This document shows, one piece after another, positions 12,181 through 24,425 of a DNA stretch of 64,000 bases (positions are counted from its first letter, which is position 1; each line of letters begins with the position of its first letter). The notes beneath the pieces are model-generated. The model ran no database searches. It was not told the DNA's origin and saw only the letters and a program-made list of their open reading frames with translations. Source of the DNA: Limanda limanda (taxonomy: Eukaryota; Chordata; Actinopteri; Pleuronectiformes; Pleuronectidae); the NCBI RefSeq assembly GCF_963576545.1, contig NC_083658.1:11276428-11340427 (forward strand), written 5' to 3'. The position numbers and the translations under genes are program-made.

Positions 12181-13414
12181 TCTGGCCTGGCTTTCCCGGG
12201 AAGCTTAACACTCCCATCCTGCAGCCTCACAGACTGCTTGTATGTTCAGTAGCCTGTAGCTAGTACAGCTCTGTACCCATTGCCTTTGAGGCATTAGTTT
12301 TAAAAATTTAGCCTTTGAGGTATTTTCCTTAGGTGTGTATTATCAGCACTGAAATTGCTAATACTACTAGTAGAGATTTGCTCCTCTACATGTATGCAGG
12401 AATAGTCTTTTTAAGATCCAGTAATGTGAGTAAGAGCAGTTGTATTAGATGCCAAGAACTTCTTTTTTTAAATATGAGGAGGTCACAGGTCGTCATGACA
12501 ACAGATGGAGGCGGTTTGGATAATACAGTTGAAACTACGCAAAACAGTAAACAGTCGCTTCTGCTCACAGCAGCTGTGATGAAAGATGTGGTTTTCTGGC
12601 TTCCCTCAGATGATGCTGTACTGGAAACCACAGTGGTAACAATCAAAAACCTGAACCTTCCAAGAAACGCATGATCCTGTTGAATTAAAACATTTTAAAA
12701 TAAAACAAAATAGCAAGAACTCTGTCTTCCACCTCATCAGATCGTATGCTTGTCATTTCATTTTGTTATCGGCAGTGATATTTGCGTTGATAACACACAA
12801 AAACATGTATATAGTTCAAATACTTCTGGTGTGTTTAAACATTGTTTATATATTTAGAAATCTTTAGGATCAGTATACTGTGTGTGTTTATTTAAAAATA
12901 ATTGGTGATATGAAGCATTTGAAGACACTGGAAGAAACCATCATAGTCAGCTAAAAATCTGTGGTCACGCTTCAGGGACAGCTGAGTGAATCAGGTTTGG
13001 TGGTATTGCCATAATAACCCATATTCAATAATACATTATACAAACACATCAGAGAGTTTCAAAGGTGTTCTGCCAGCAGAGTTTCATCATCACCTCCCAA
13101 AGGCTCATGCCGACTGCTAGGACTTGAAAGACAGAGAGTGTTTGGAATAGAGGGAGCTGCGGTCAGGCTCCTCGAGCTGGACTGCAGGCTTCAGGGTATG
13201 AAAAAAAAAAAAAAGATTTCAAGAAGAGTCGAGAAGAAGAAAAACACGGCAACGGCATCAAATGGCGCCGCCGCGTCCTGAATCAAGCCCCAGTCCCACC
13301 TGAGCGTGGGGATGAAAGCAACGCCTGAAGGGAAAGAATGGAACTTCATTTCAGGAGCTGACAGAGGTTGAGAATCAGTAACTGTACATAAAGACAATCA
13401 GAGACTGCGCACAA

Positions 13415-13437
13415 ATATATATATATATATATATATA
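13415..13437. repeat. (AT)n microsatellite
   Basis: About eleven AT units seen directly, with more TATA-rich sequence just after. Confidence 0.95.
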
Positions 13438-13734
13438 AAGAGGTTATATATATTTTATAAAACAAATTCTGTGCAGTAGTTCGATATCATTGCTTCTTAT
13501 CTATTCAGGGTTGGTATCAAAGTTTAACAAAATAAGCCGGTTTGTTTGGGGATTTAAATTAACCCAGGTTACTCCGCTTGAAGCGATGCACCCAATGGGA
13601 TTATGCGGAGATAGATGTGTGCGTGTGGGAAAGAATACCGAGCTCTGCAGCAGCCAGATGTCTGCAGAGCGATCCCTCTGCACAATTACCTCCGGACATC
13701 TGGGACCTATAAACACAGCGAGCGAGCTCCAGCA

Positions 13735-14100
13735 CTGTCTCTTTTCTTTGTCTATTATTGTCTCTTCATCATTGTCCTCTCTCTTGAGTCTATTTCTTCC
13801 CCTTCCACTACTTCATATTGTGTTTTCATCCTTTCCCCCTCTTCTTTCTCGGCAACCCCCTGCGTGCACACATGTATCTCTCTGTCGCCGGCCTCGCTTC
13901 CTGTGCAGCCCCACCAGCCTTGAGCACATGAATTTCCCAATCTCACTCCCTCTTCTTCTACCATCTCGGCATCTGCACATATTTCTCTCTCTCTCGCAGT
14001 CGCTGGCCTCCCTTTGCTTCCTCTCTCCCAGCCTCGTCTTCCTCTCCCAGTATCACCGTCACTCGTCACCTGTCACTTGTCAAAGAATCGTCTCATCCAT
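13735..14100. repeat. Pyrimidine-rich tract
   Basis: About 365 bases with strong C+T bias on the plus strand, made of irregular TCTC, CTTCC and TTTC words. It explains the long but meaningless open frames here (223 codons plus strand, 104 codons minus strand). It ends directly against copy 2 of the 68-bp repeat. Confidence 0.8.
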
Positions 14101-14104
14101 GGGC

Positions 14105-14172
14105 GTCAGCAACATCCGAAACCTATTTGTTATTCAAATAGTTTGTTTGTTCTCATTGTAAGCTTGTCACCG
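14105..14172. repeat. 68-bp direct repeat, copy 2
   Basis: Identical over 68 bases to 11830-11897 and in the same orientation, 2,275 bases downstream. It includes the CTATTTG/CAAATAG inverted repeat. It directly follows the pyrimidine tract. Confidence 0.97.
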
Positions 14173-17100
14173 GGCACGTGCATGTGTCGCGTGTGCTCAA
14201 CGTCAATCAACATCATGCAAATGATTGTGTTAGGAAAGTAGTCAAGAGAACAAAACATACTCGATACCAGTTCAAAGTTATTTCTTACTTTATTTATTAG
14301 AAGTAATTAACTACTTCTGCTCATCAGCCAAGCTCCGGGAACAAGTCACAAGGCCGCTGCATCAACTCCTGACCACAGTTCACACATTTTTCGAGCTCGG
14401 AAACACAACATGCAAATTAGATTCACCCTTGAGTCAAAGTCAAAATCTGACAAAGGTCACCAGTCCTAATTCCCTCAAACCAACCCCATCCGCTATAAAA
14501 AAAAAGGCAAGTGACCCCCATATTCCCAGAAAAAAAACAGCTCCAAGCTAACTGGTTCTGGACCAGTACACAGTGTGCACGGACCATGAAATTTGTCATT
14601 TGGTGTTTTCTGTCTCCAAAGTAGATGCTATTTGCACTCAGCGTAGAATAGCCAATGTGAGGATTATCTCCTGGATTTAGGCTCAGTGGACCTGTTTCTA
14701 GCACCTGTGCAACGAGATTTGCGCTCAGGTGGCTCGAGCCAACCAGTCCCCACTGAGTCAATCAAGCAGCACCGAATGTCACACACACAAAAACATTAAT
14801 CCTCTAAACATGTCTGTTTTTTCATGCAGAACATGAATTACATAAATTATCCCTGAGAAATCAAGGAATAGGTCGAAAAGTGCTATTTCATGAAATCCGT
14901 ACCATTGTTTTTGTGTAATGTTGCCTACAAAATCCTTAGTCAGGATCTTTCCCTATGTAAATAAGTAGTTTGGTTGCCTTAACCAATAACAATAAATCAA
15001 CTAAGTCGAAACGAGATGAAACCCCAGTCTCTTGGGTGAAAGTCCTGTGGTTGACCCATTCATCAACAAGGACACTTTCCCCAAGTGGACTCTTTATACC
15101 ACCACATGTGACCTCCTCCTCCCTTCTGGTAGTTATGGCGTTTTATCACCCGACAGTGACAGATGTTTAGAACGCCCCAGGGGCACATTATGAAATGGCT
15201 GATTGCTTTATGACTCTCTGTCTGTCACTTTTCAACCAAAGTCAGTCTCGTGAGGGGGGGAAATGTGGCCCTTAGTGAACTACTGGACAGTCCAAACAGG
15301 TGTTAGAGGTTAAACACCTGCCTTGTCGCTCTATTCTCACCGGGGTCCACGTCAACTTAGTTTCAATTTAAAAAGCAAATCCAACATTTACCAGAGAAAG
15401 ACTTGTCCATGTATGTGTATGTATCTGCTGGTTTTCAAACAATTTATTGTGTAGATTTTTTTTTCTGCACCTGTAACTGCTGTGCTGGGTTTCTCAAATA
15501 TGTCCGCACTGCTTGTTTTTGGAAATACAGTGTTAACATTACAATAACACAGCTGCCCAGCAGTGACACTAACAAACATATAAAGATAAATATGTACAAA
15601 ATAGAAATAATACATGAAAGGATTCTAATTAAGTAAGAAGACTGTTACTCTCTTGACAGTGCAGCAAAATGACCTAGATTGCAAATAATGTTTATTTGGC
15701 ATTGGTTAGCCTACTACTTGGGATTTAGTACGGGGTGAGAAGCACACAGTAATTGCCTTTCCGCTGCTTTAAACATTTATGCGAGGGGAAAAAAATAAAA
15801 ACACACACACAAGGGCAAGGGAACAAATTGTGTCCAGGATGGGAGGCAACTGACGCTGATTGTGTCTAAACAAGATACAAACTTAGCCTCGGGAAATGCA
15901 CTCACCTGTTCACCCTGTTCTGAATATTTTTTTCTTGCTGCGGATATTATCCCGCAGTCATGCAGCAAACAATGTAACGTGAGAGAAAAGAACAAGCATG
16001 TCTGGTGTAGTGCGTAATCCCAAAGCCTGATAAGTACGAGAGAGAGAGATAGAGAGAGAGCCTGCAAGTTGGGGAGGGGTGTCCTGTTTGTGCCCCAGCT
16101 GAGGCATTGGGTAAATAACTCCTCTGTAGACGCGTCTTGTGATGATTACTGGACACAGAGGAGTAAACGTGGGGGCCTCAACCGAAGGGTTACCACAGCC
16201 CAGATAGCTCAGGTAGTCCGTCACAGCAATCTAAATATATAGTGGGGGTTTGTTTTTGTCCAGAGGATAAACAGTGGCGCAGGATTTAAGGAGAAAGGAA
16301 GGCGGGGTTATAGAATGACAATCCTTAATGTAAGAGGGAATAATAGTTCCTCTACTTTGCTCATATTTGGCCGATTTTTTTAAATGCAGCTTACTATTTT
16401 AAAAGCCAGGCACTGTAGAGTGGTTAGTCTAATGTATTTACTGTTAAATCAAAGCTCTGGAGGGCAATTAGACTTGCTCAGCCTTGAATCCATGATTGAA
16501 TAGGGATGGCGTTCCTTTAATTTGCACCTAAATATATGTAAAGAACATCCATTTCCTTTCAAAATGAGGCCTTCCCCCTGCGGCGCGGTTAGTAGTGAGA
16601 ACAGGGCATTCCATATGTCGACGCTTCCTTTCAGTGTTTATATTTATAGCTCACTTTCGGTATAACGTATTGAGGTGCAAAGGGCGTCCAAGGACTGGGA
16701 GATGACAATCACAGTCATAACAGGAGCAGGAGAAGCCTAAAACACATTCATTATAATAAAAAAAGGCCACATTCTCTACAGCCCGCTCTTCCCCCAGTGC
16801 CTTCATATTATTGACCCCCGCCAATCCCTGCTGGCTTTCTGAATATGGAACGAGGATTTTTCTTTTTTCATTCCTTCTCTCGCGCCACCGAAGGTCCTTG
16901 AACTACTTGTCCCTGTCATCCGGCGGTACCGAATGGGTCTGTCGACCTTGTAAAACAACTTGAGAGGGGAACAGGGCGCGCTCAGGGCCGTCACGCCACA
17001 ACACATCTCACAGGGACACTAATCCGGGGATCGCCGGCAATAAACTTCAAGTGAAGCAGGTTAGCGAACGCGGGATAAAGTGATGCTTCCTATATTGGCT

Positions 17101-17175
17101 TCATGGCCCCCAAAAAAAGTTTGAATCAAAATTCCCCTGCAGTAATAATTCTTCTGCAGGATGTCCGCCCTTGTT
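14173..17175. other. Unique non-coding DNA
   Basis: No gene recognised. Holds short simple repeats only: CA at about 15799-15812 and GA at about 16037-16060. Open frames are short and show no domain. Confidence 0.6.
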
Positions 17176-17780
17176 GATTTGGCTACACGCCTCATTTCCA
17201 CGACAACGGCAAATGTTGGTTTACCCCACAAGTAAAACGTACAAGTTAAAAATATCCCGTCTTATTATATTACTACAATGGCTGATTTTGAGAATATCTA
17301 ATAAAGGCTGTAAATATGTTTGCATTTTAGAGCTGGCTTCCTGGCTCATGCCTGCTGATTACTAAAGGAAATTAGACCATTTCAGCTATATGTCTATAAC
17401 ATATTTTACAGCCATGTCAACAGTAAAGATCCAATTAAATCAATCATCTAAATGGTATATTAATATTTGCATAACTACAATTTGTAGATAGAAATAGTAA
17501 TTGAAGGTAATGTCTTGCTTAGTATGGGAAAGGGGACAGTTGCAACACTTTTAACATTTCTCTGAGTAGACCAATATATATATATATATACAAATGTAAT
17601 ATGTAAATATTTAACTGATATATTTCCGCTTCTTACACACACAAGAGAAAGAAGACATATGACAAATCTGAATGGAGAAAGTCAGATGCTCCAAGTGACC
17701 CTGGGGCACAGTTGCAACACAGATCTGTAAAGGTTGTTACAAATTTCAGTATTCAACTATGGTAAATAGAAAATACGTGT
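17176..17780. repeat. 605-bp repeat unit, complete copy
   Basis: The unit starts GATTTGGCTACAC and ends AAATACGTGT. Its first 55 bases recur directly after it (17781-17835). Its bases from about 51 to the end recur at 19392-19937 with over 90% identity by eye. Inside, the word ACAGTTGCAACAC occurs twice, and an AT run lies at about 17573-17590. No coding frame and no terminal inverted repeats were found. The class is unknown. Confidence 0.93.
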
Positions 17781-17835
17781 GATTTGGCTACACTCCTCAT
17801 TTCCACGGCAACAGCAAATGTTGGTTTACACACAA
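17781..17835. repeat. 605-bp repeat unit, second copy, first 55 bases only
   Basis: Tandem restart of the unit, differing from 17176-17230 at only a few bases. It breaks off at unit position about 55, just where the copy at 19392 begins (unit position about 51). Confidence 0.9.
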
Positions 17836-18383
17836 TCCAAACTGTATATATGTTTACAACCCAGCTAAATGCACCGTTTCCCACTAAACGAAGCTCGACT
17901 CAACAGTTTATCTTTACTCAGTTAGGATGTTGACTCGTCTGACTAACGCCGTTAAATCTTTCGACATGGGGCGCTTTGAATAATCACCGCAGTTTACAGT
18001 AACACGGTGATGAATTGCTCTGACACAGTGTTTCTGTTGCAAATTAAACTATTGGCTCGGAGCCTGTCGCCACCTGTCAATATTTAAACGAGCGCTTCCT
18101 CCTGCCGGGGTCCAAACCCCGCGGAGTTCTCGAAAGCGGCGGTTTGAGTCATGACGGTGGGGTCGATCCCGAGCTCCTGTCTTGGCTCTCGACGAGCTTT
18201 AACTTTAAAGCGTGACTGTTGCGGGAGGAGGGGGGGGGCTGACGGGAGAGTATATATATTAGAGGATGACCACAGGGACTTGGGCCCAGGTATCTCGTTG
18301 CTGAAACGGGAGAGTGGAGCTGTCAAGGTGCGACATCCGAGCTAATGACCTTTGGCTTTGGCAATGCATTAGAGTGGAGGGTT

Positions 18384-18398
18384 GGGGGGGGGGGGGGG
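18384..18398. repeat. Poly-G run, 15 bases
   Basis: Homopolymer seen directly. Confidence 0.95.
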
Positions 18399-19288
18399 TT
18401 GGAAAGGTAAAGCTCCATACAAACAGCACAGAGAGCTGCTTAAACACCTGGAGTATGTGTTTCTAAACATTCAAATACAACCGGAGTGTTTTGCTTCTTT
18501 AGAGATTTCCTCCAGAAGTGGACTGACTCAATTTTATATGGCCCCATCTACCCCAACAATATTTTCATTCGCCACCGGTGTTTATGACGTGGGTTTTCTT
18601 TTCATCACGTAATCCCGCAGGCCAGTCAAGATTCAAGGCATTAAGAAGACAATTGTTTGTGAAATACTTTCCCATAATCCCGTGACCCACTTTTGGTCCT
18701 TCCCGCGGAACCTCATTGAATTCCTTCATGTGGCTTTATCACAGTCCCCCCTCCTTTCAAAGAATACATTTCCATCGTTTAATGTTAATGTAAACTCCTG
18801 TGTCCTTTTTTTTCTTCTTTTTAAAGAGATGATGATTCTTATATACAGACACTCAGCATAACGATGACTCGCCTGGTGGGTGAGTGGAGCACGAAGCGGA
18901 CCTAACCCTGTTTATTTTAACAAATGTAAATGCGGGCGTCCCTTTTGGATGCCAGGGATTGTTTGCAGAGTTCAGAGCTCAGGCATCTTCGATAAATATT
19001 AAAGTGATGACAGTGCAGTTATTGTGTAAGACTCTGGCATTAGGATTGGATTGCCACGGCATGTTCCCACGCGGGAAAGGTGGCGTTTGGGCAGATGATA
19101 GGGGAAGGTGCCGTGCCTGGAGACAAATTTTGATGTGACGGATGTGGGTCCGATTTCAAAACAATTAAAGCAACGCCAAACAAGACCAGACTTTGATTGT
19201 AAGAGGATTCAAACTTAAAGCATTACAAGCTTTAACACCTGTGCGATAGAGTTTCATGTGAGTGCATTCTTTTGAAACAAAGCCACTT

Positions 19289-19305
19289 GTGTGTGTGTGT
19301 GTGTG
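19289..19305. repeat. Short (GT)n microsatellite
   Basis: About eight GT units seen directly. Confidence 0.9.
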
Positions 19306-19391
19306 GACTCGGATATGTTGTGCACTCTGCTTGTGTGAGAGGTAAATGATGACGCGTTGCTTTTCGACCTGGAGTTGATGTCTTTACGAAT

Positions 19392-19937
19392 CCCACAAGT
19401 TAACGTACAAGTTAAATATTTCCCGTCTTATTATATTACTACAATGGCTGATTTTGAGAATATTTAATAAAGGCTGAAATGAAATATGTTTGCATTTTAG
19501 AGCTGGCTTCCCGGCTCATGCCTGCTGATTACTAAAGGAAATAAGACCATTTCAGCTATATGTCTATAACAGCCATGTCAACAGTATAGATCCAATCAAA
19601 TCAATCATCTAAATGGTATATTAATATTTGCATAACTACAATTGGTAGATAGTAATTGAAGGTAATGTCTCGCTAAGTATGGGAAAGGGGACAGTTGCAA
19701 CACTTTTAACATTTCTCTGTAAGTAGACCAATATATATTTAAACATATGTTATATGTAAATATTTAACTTTTATATTTCTGCTTATTACACACACAAGAG
19801 AAGGAAGATGACATATGACAAATCTGAATGGAGGAAGTCAGATGTTCCAAATGACCCTGGGGCACAGTTGCAACACAGATCTGGAAAGGTTGTTACAAAT
19901 TTCAGTATTCAACTATGGTAAATAGAAAATACGTGTG
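19392..19937. repeat. 605-bp repeat unit, copy lacking its first 50 bases
   Basis: Aligns with 17226-17781 from CCCACAAGT to TACGTGTG, same orientation, over 90% identity by eye, with a few small gaps (for example ATATTTTAC is missing here after TCTATAAC). The first 50 bases of the unit are absent. Confidence 0.93.
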
Positions 19938-22317
19938 GTTTTACAATAATATTATAATATCATTTGTCTTTTTAGTAATATTTGTCAGATAACATCATAG
20001 GCCTGCCTCGGGCAGATGTTACAGATGCTATTTATCTGTATATTTAAGTGTGACACAGAGGAAATGGAAAAATCTCTTTGGAAAAGGCTTGTGGATAATA
20101 TGTACGTACTAATGGAAAGACAAAAAATTTCGGGAAAATGTAAACATTCAAACTAAAGGACATTTTTGATGAGCATCTACAAAATGATGTGTGTTAAAAT
20201 ATTGTCTATGGCAAGGAGCTACTGTGCCCTGGCCCTTAAAACGTCACAAACACTCTGCCTGAACATAAACACAATATTAGGTCAATATTGTTTAAGCAAA
20301 CCACAACACCTGAATTCCATTTCCCACGCTGCTGAGAGCTGCTACTGGTAAATGGACACCATGTGTTGTGGGCTGTAAAGTGCACTTCCTGCCGCTGCCA
20401 CCGAGCTGCCTTGATCTCCAACCGCTGCCAACAGGGGGAACATCCATCATGTCCGAGGAGGAGAAACAAGAGAGCAGATAAGTCTCGTAGGAGTCTGACT
20501 GGAAACAGACCCGATCGGGTCCTAGCGCAGCGTCGTAAAGAACACGGCCCCCCCTCACTGTAAACACTTCCCATCTCTAGTACACTTGAGAGTGGACACT
20601 AAACAGACGGGTGCCGAGCCGAACAACACCCGACATGGCATCAGTCAGGGCCGTGGACCTGAGGAGGAATCCCACTTCTATTTATCTCTACCTCCCTGAC
20701 TTTCGTACTCTCAACAGAGAACAGAGCGACACTCATCTTGTGATATTTTACCCGTGTGTAACATCTTTGCCTGGCGAGAATAAATGAGGACGATCCGTCA
20801 TGTCGTGATGAATGTATTGTTGAGATTGCAGATGACAAAACTCCCTTTCACAAAACAAAGATCTTGGGCTCCATTCTTTTCTAATTGTTAAAAAAAAAGA
20901 AGCCAGTAATCGTGTGAGCTACCTCCCTACAAATTACCTACAATTCCACAGTGATTTTGGTGCAATAAAGCCACAAACAACTGTTAAACACTTCCTCCGG
21001 GGAAACTCTTGTTCTGTCTGCGAAAAAAAAACAACTGATTTCACACTCGCTTTTATCTCCTTTTTTCTCTTCTCTTCGAGCTATTAGACAATCCATTTGA
21101 CATGCTCTGATCAAATCTTGCTGAATTCTTTTGATGACCATAAGGAGCCAAAATTAAGCCCAGTGACATCACTGTTTTGGGCAGCGCCAGATTTTCCCCT
21201 TCTGTGGCCCGGTTTGGTATTTCCTGTAAAGACTGTGGCCCCATTCATCACGCAATCACTTTGATACGGCGGCGTCTTCTGTTGTCTTGATGACCTCACT
21301 TGAGAGTTCCCCCCCTGAAATCAGTCCCCGATCAAAGAGCGCAGCGTTTCATCCTCTGATAACAGTGAGAAGCCCCCCCCAGATCAGACCCAGGCTTTGT
21401 ATCCTACTTGCTACAGCCTCCCTTTTATTTTGCAGCGTCGCAAATTGCCAGCCTGAGTAAAACTAGACATTTTTGAGTAAGAGAAACGTACGAGAAGTCA
21501 AAGGGGGTGAGCACTTAGCGGAGTAATGATGCCATTTAGCATCGGCAGTCTCCCGGTTTGCGTGACCTAGATAGGGAACGACACGAGCAGACTGTGGTGA
21601 CTGGAATCGCTTCCATTTTTTGCTACTCAGTGCAGCGTAGCTGATACAGTTGTTGCTGAGAGATGGGAGAACTCTGTTAGGCACAATATGCAAATGTCAA
21701 TATTTCTCACCAAAACCATCTGACTTTTTTTTTTGCGACGAATTTAAAGATGTGCTCAAGCGGCGCAGAAAAGTTTGTGTCTCGTAGTTTTCTTGTTACA
21801 GCATATTTTCTACAGGATTCCCTCCTTTTTGGTTTGTTTGTTTTCTGACAACTGCTGAATATGGAAGCTGCAGCATTGGAATTTGTGTTTGTTTGTTTAT
21901 TATTAGATGCAACGTGCTCAGAGCAGTGACTCGAATGATTGCTGTGTGAAAAAATGTTCCGGCAAGGACGTGCTCTTCTCGATGTTCACACATTCATGTT
22001 GTCATTTACATTTAGCCACTGATATATTGGTTTATGAGGCGCTCAGGAAGACATATTGAGACAGTGACAAATTGGCATGTGTCCACGAGCGTTGGACAAA
22101 GACAGGCACGTCAACACTCCCGTCACTACGTCCAAGGGCGTCCTCCGGCCCAGACGCTCCTGTCGTCTGACAAATCTGCCTCACTCTGCACTTTCTGCGT
22201 TATTTCCCCCCCCACTACGGGTCTAAGTGACCTGCGTGATCGCCATGAATATCAATGTCAAGCGCGTCGGGCCGCATCAATTCGGCGTGGTCTGATGCAG
22301 GTCGCCGGCTCAGATGT
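19938..22317. other. Unique non-coding DNA
   Basis: No gene recognised. The minus-strand open frame at 20236-20574 and its neighbours show no domain. The stretch 22026-22317 is relatively CpG-bearing and ends at the TA where the transposon begins. Confidence 0.55.
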
Positions 22318-22319
22318 TA

Positions 22320-22372
22320 CAGTTTTTCTCAATTGGTTTGGCTCATTTCACGAAACAGAAATTACATTCTCA
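22320..22372 (+). repeat. Left terminal inverted repeat of the Tc1/mariner-type element
   Basis: 53 bases matching the reverse complement of 24426-24478 with one difference. Directly preceded by TA. Confidence 0.96.
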
Positions 22373-22744
22373 GAGCACTAAGTGCAATTGGCAAAATAGC
22401 CTATATGGTTCAGCACAACTACATGGATCACCTTCAAAAGGTCATATCTCATCCAAAACAGTTAACTCAAGCTTCAAAACCAAATAATTTTCTCATATAA
22501 ATAGTCAGTGCCCCCAAAATGAAAAGTTCCTTCTCGATTGCTGTGGCTCATCTCTCAGTGGAAAAAGGACATTCTCCAAGGTTTAAATACATTTGCCAAA
22601 ATAACCTGGATGGTTCAGCAAAACTCCATGGCACACCTGCAAAAGGTAATATCTCTTCCAAAACAGACAACTCATCAGTCAAAACTAAATCCTTCTTCAT
22701 ACAAATAGTCAGTGCCCCCAAAATGAAAAGTCCCTTTGGCATTG
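22325..22744. repeat. 205-bp tandem duplication containing part of the transposon end
   Basis: Two units (about 22325-22529 and 22530-22744) align at an offset of 204-205 bases, roughly 80% identical by eye. Both contain TGGCTCAT, ACATTCTC, TGGTTCAGCA and AGTCAGTGCCCCCAAAATG. The unit includes most of the left terminal repeat, so this transposon end carries a second, diverged copy of its own terminal sequence. The right end shows no such doubling. Confidence 0.88.
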
Positions 22745-23165
22745 TTTAAACACTACAGGTCAAAATGTTTAGATGTTTTGTCAGTGTGGCAGTGGACCAT
22801 AGAAATATCCCTCATGTGCACATTTCAATCTTGGCTCAGTCCTTTGACACTGAATGGTTTCAGTAGATGTTTTCTTTCCAGAATACTATGTGTAAACAGA
22901 AAAAAGATTAATTCAGGGTTTCACATAAAATACTTTATTGCAGTCATACAGCCATGGAAATTGTTACAGTAATTGCCATACATCGTGGTTACAGTAACAG
23001 AAAATATGTATAGCACAATATACTGCGGGACAATTAGCACATCAAAACTAAAATTAGGTATAGCCTACACTAACAACACATACAGTAACAAACTAAAGTA
23101 AAGCTGGAGTTTCACTAGTTTTCATCCTCACTCGCCTGCTCATCCTCGCGCTCTCGTCTGTCTGG

Positions 23166-23510
23166 TCACAGACTTCCATCAACATCACATCTGATGTTCT
23201 CCCTTGCTATGCAACGGGGGAAGAATCGGCGTGCATACTGCAACCATCCCTGACACTGCTCTGCTGTGACAACACCACAAGCAGCATCCATTGCCTGGAG
23301 AAGGGACCTCTGGTTTTGAGCCCGATGCTCATAGACTCTCCACCTCCATGCAGATAAAAACTCCTCGATAGGATTGAGGAATGGGGAGTAAGGTGATAAG
23401 AGCACCATCAGCATTCTTGGATGGGCAGTGAGCCACGCCCTGATGAGCGGGCCACGGTGGAAGCTTACATTGTCCCACACAATGAAAAATGTGTGGGAAT
23501 AGACACTATT
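23166..23510 (-). pseudogene. Transposase, C-terminal part of DDE domain
   Basis: The frame holds WDNVSFHRG, with the second catalytic Asp at 23472-23474, then SPYSPFLNPIEEF with the catalytic Glu 35 residues later, then RRFFPRCIARENI near the stop at 23166. This order fits the DDE_3 / IS630-Tc1-mariner transposase domain, an RNase-H-fold enzyme that cuts and joins transposon ends in the nucleus. The first catalytic Asp and roughly the first half of the domain are absent upstream, so the product would be inactive. The start is undefined because the 5' side of this exon is deleted. Confidence 0.9.
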
Positions 23511-23610
23511 ACCATTTGTATTTACTTGTTTACTTTGACTTTAGTTCAATAAATTTGAATACTACAGTTAACTCTACCATCAATAATTCCATAGTTGACT
23601 GACCACATAC

Positions 23611-23885
23611 CTGTTTTCCCTGCGGAATGTTTGGATGATAGAGGACACTGTAGAGCGTGGCACATTAGGCTGAACTCGACGACCTGCCTCTGCCATTGTG
23701 AGGCCATGGTTGACCACATGGTCCACAAGTGTAGCCCGAATTTCATCTGGCACAAATTGTTGTCTTGGTCCTCCTCGGCCTCTTCCCCCTTCTCCACCAC
23801 CACGCACCCTTGCTCCTCTTCCTCTTCTTCCTCGAGCAGGCAGTTGCCCTTGGTTGTTTCCCTGGCCAGGTGCTTCCAGGTTCAT
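23611..23885 (-). pseudogene. Transposase, N-terminal DNA-binding exon
   Basis: From Met at 23885: a Gly/Arg-rich low-complexity part (about residues 18-40), then a helix-turn-helix-like stretch (about residues 47-90) containing DEIRATLVDHVVNHG and MAEAGRRVQPNV. The frame runs to FRRENR and then meets a good splice donor, AACAG|GTATGTG, at 23611/23610 on the minus strand. Without splicing it stops after ten more codons. The domain would bind the terminal repeats. Met at 23885 is the first in frame, and I chose it for that reason only. Confidence 0.85.
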
Positions 23886-24425
23886 AAATTGTACTGAACT
23901 TGGTCAAGCTCTAGATATTTGATGGAAGCATTTATTCCCTGGATAGCACCTGTCAGCTAACTAAACTTACTGTGTGATTGGTGATCGGATGTGTGAAACT
24001 CCCCCTTGATTAGTAAAGTTCTAGTTGCACCTGAAAATTAGGCCGATGATCCAAGAGATCCATATTACAGTATATACCATGATGTTTTTCATGGTATAAT
24101 GTGCCTGAAAGATTTTGACAGTGGAGTGAACTACTGTGCAGGTGATGATGTAAACAATGAAATTATGCCAACATGTTCTGCAGAGAACAACCACTTGACT
24201 GAGAAGCAACATTCAGTTTAGACCAGCAAGATATATTCAATTGGTAATTGGGCTAACTGAAGGCAATTGTACCTAACCGTTTGCAAGGTGTCCTAAATCA
24301 TATGAAAATTGTGCTTGTCATGTGCAAGACTGTGCTAATACAATTGCAATTTGATTAAAGGAATGAGATCTGCCAATCTGTTGTGAACAAGTGCCCAGTG
24401 GTTTGGAGGTTTGCACGTGTAGTTT

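Larger units (their letters stand above)
17836..19391. other. Non-repeat DNA lying between the two halves of a repeat unit
   Basis: About 1.56 kb of ordinary-looking DNA. It has a CpG-bearing part (about 18060-18350), a 15-base G run (18384-18398) and a GT run (19289-19305). No LTRs, inverted termini, poly-A tail or coding frame were seen. It sits where the repeat unit is split, so it could be an insertion. Confidence 0.6.

Noticed and set aside
13476..13490. tRNA-like B-box word (GTTCGATATC)
   Set aside because: No A box, no cloverleaf and no acceptor stem could be paired around it.
13490..14161. 223-codon plus-strand open frame
   Set aside because: Most of it lies in a pyrimidine-rich tract and reads as Ser/Leu/Pro/Phe repeats. 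No domain, and an opposite-strand frame is open too, as expected from composition.
17836..19391. LTR retrotransposon between the repeat halves
   Set aside because: No long terminal repeats, no TG...CA ends, no primer-binding site and no gag/pol frames were found.
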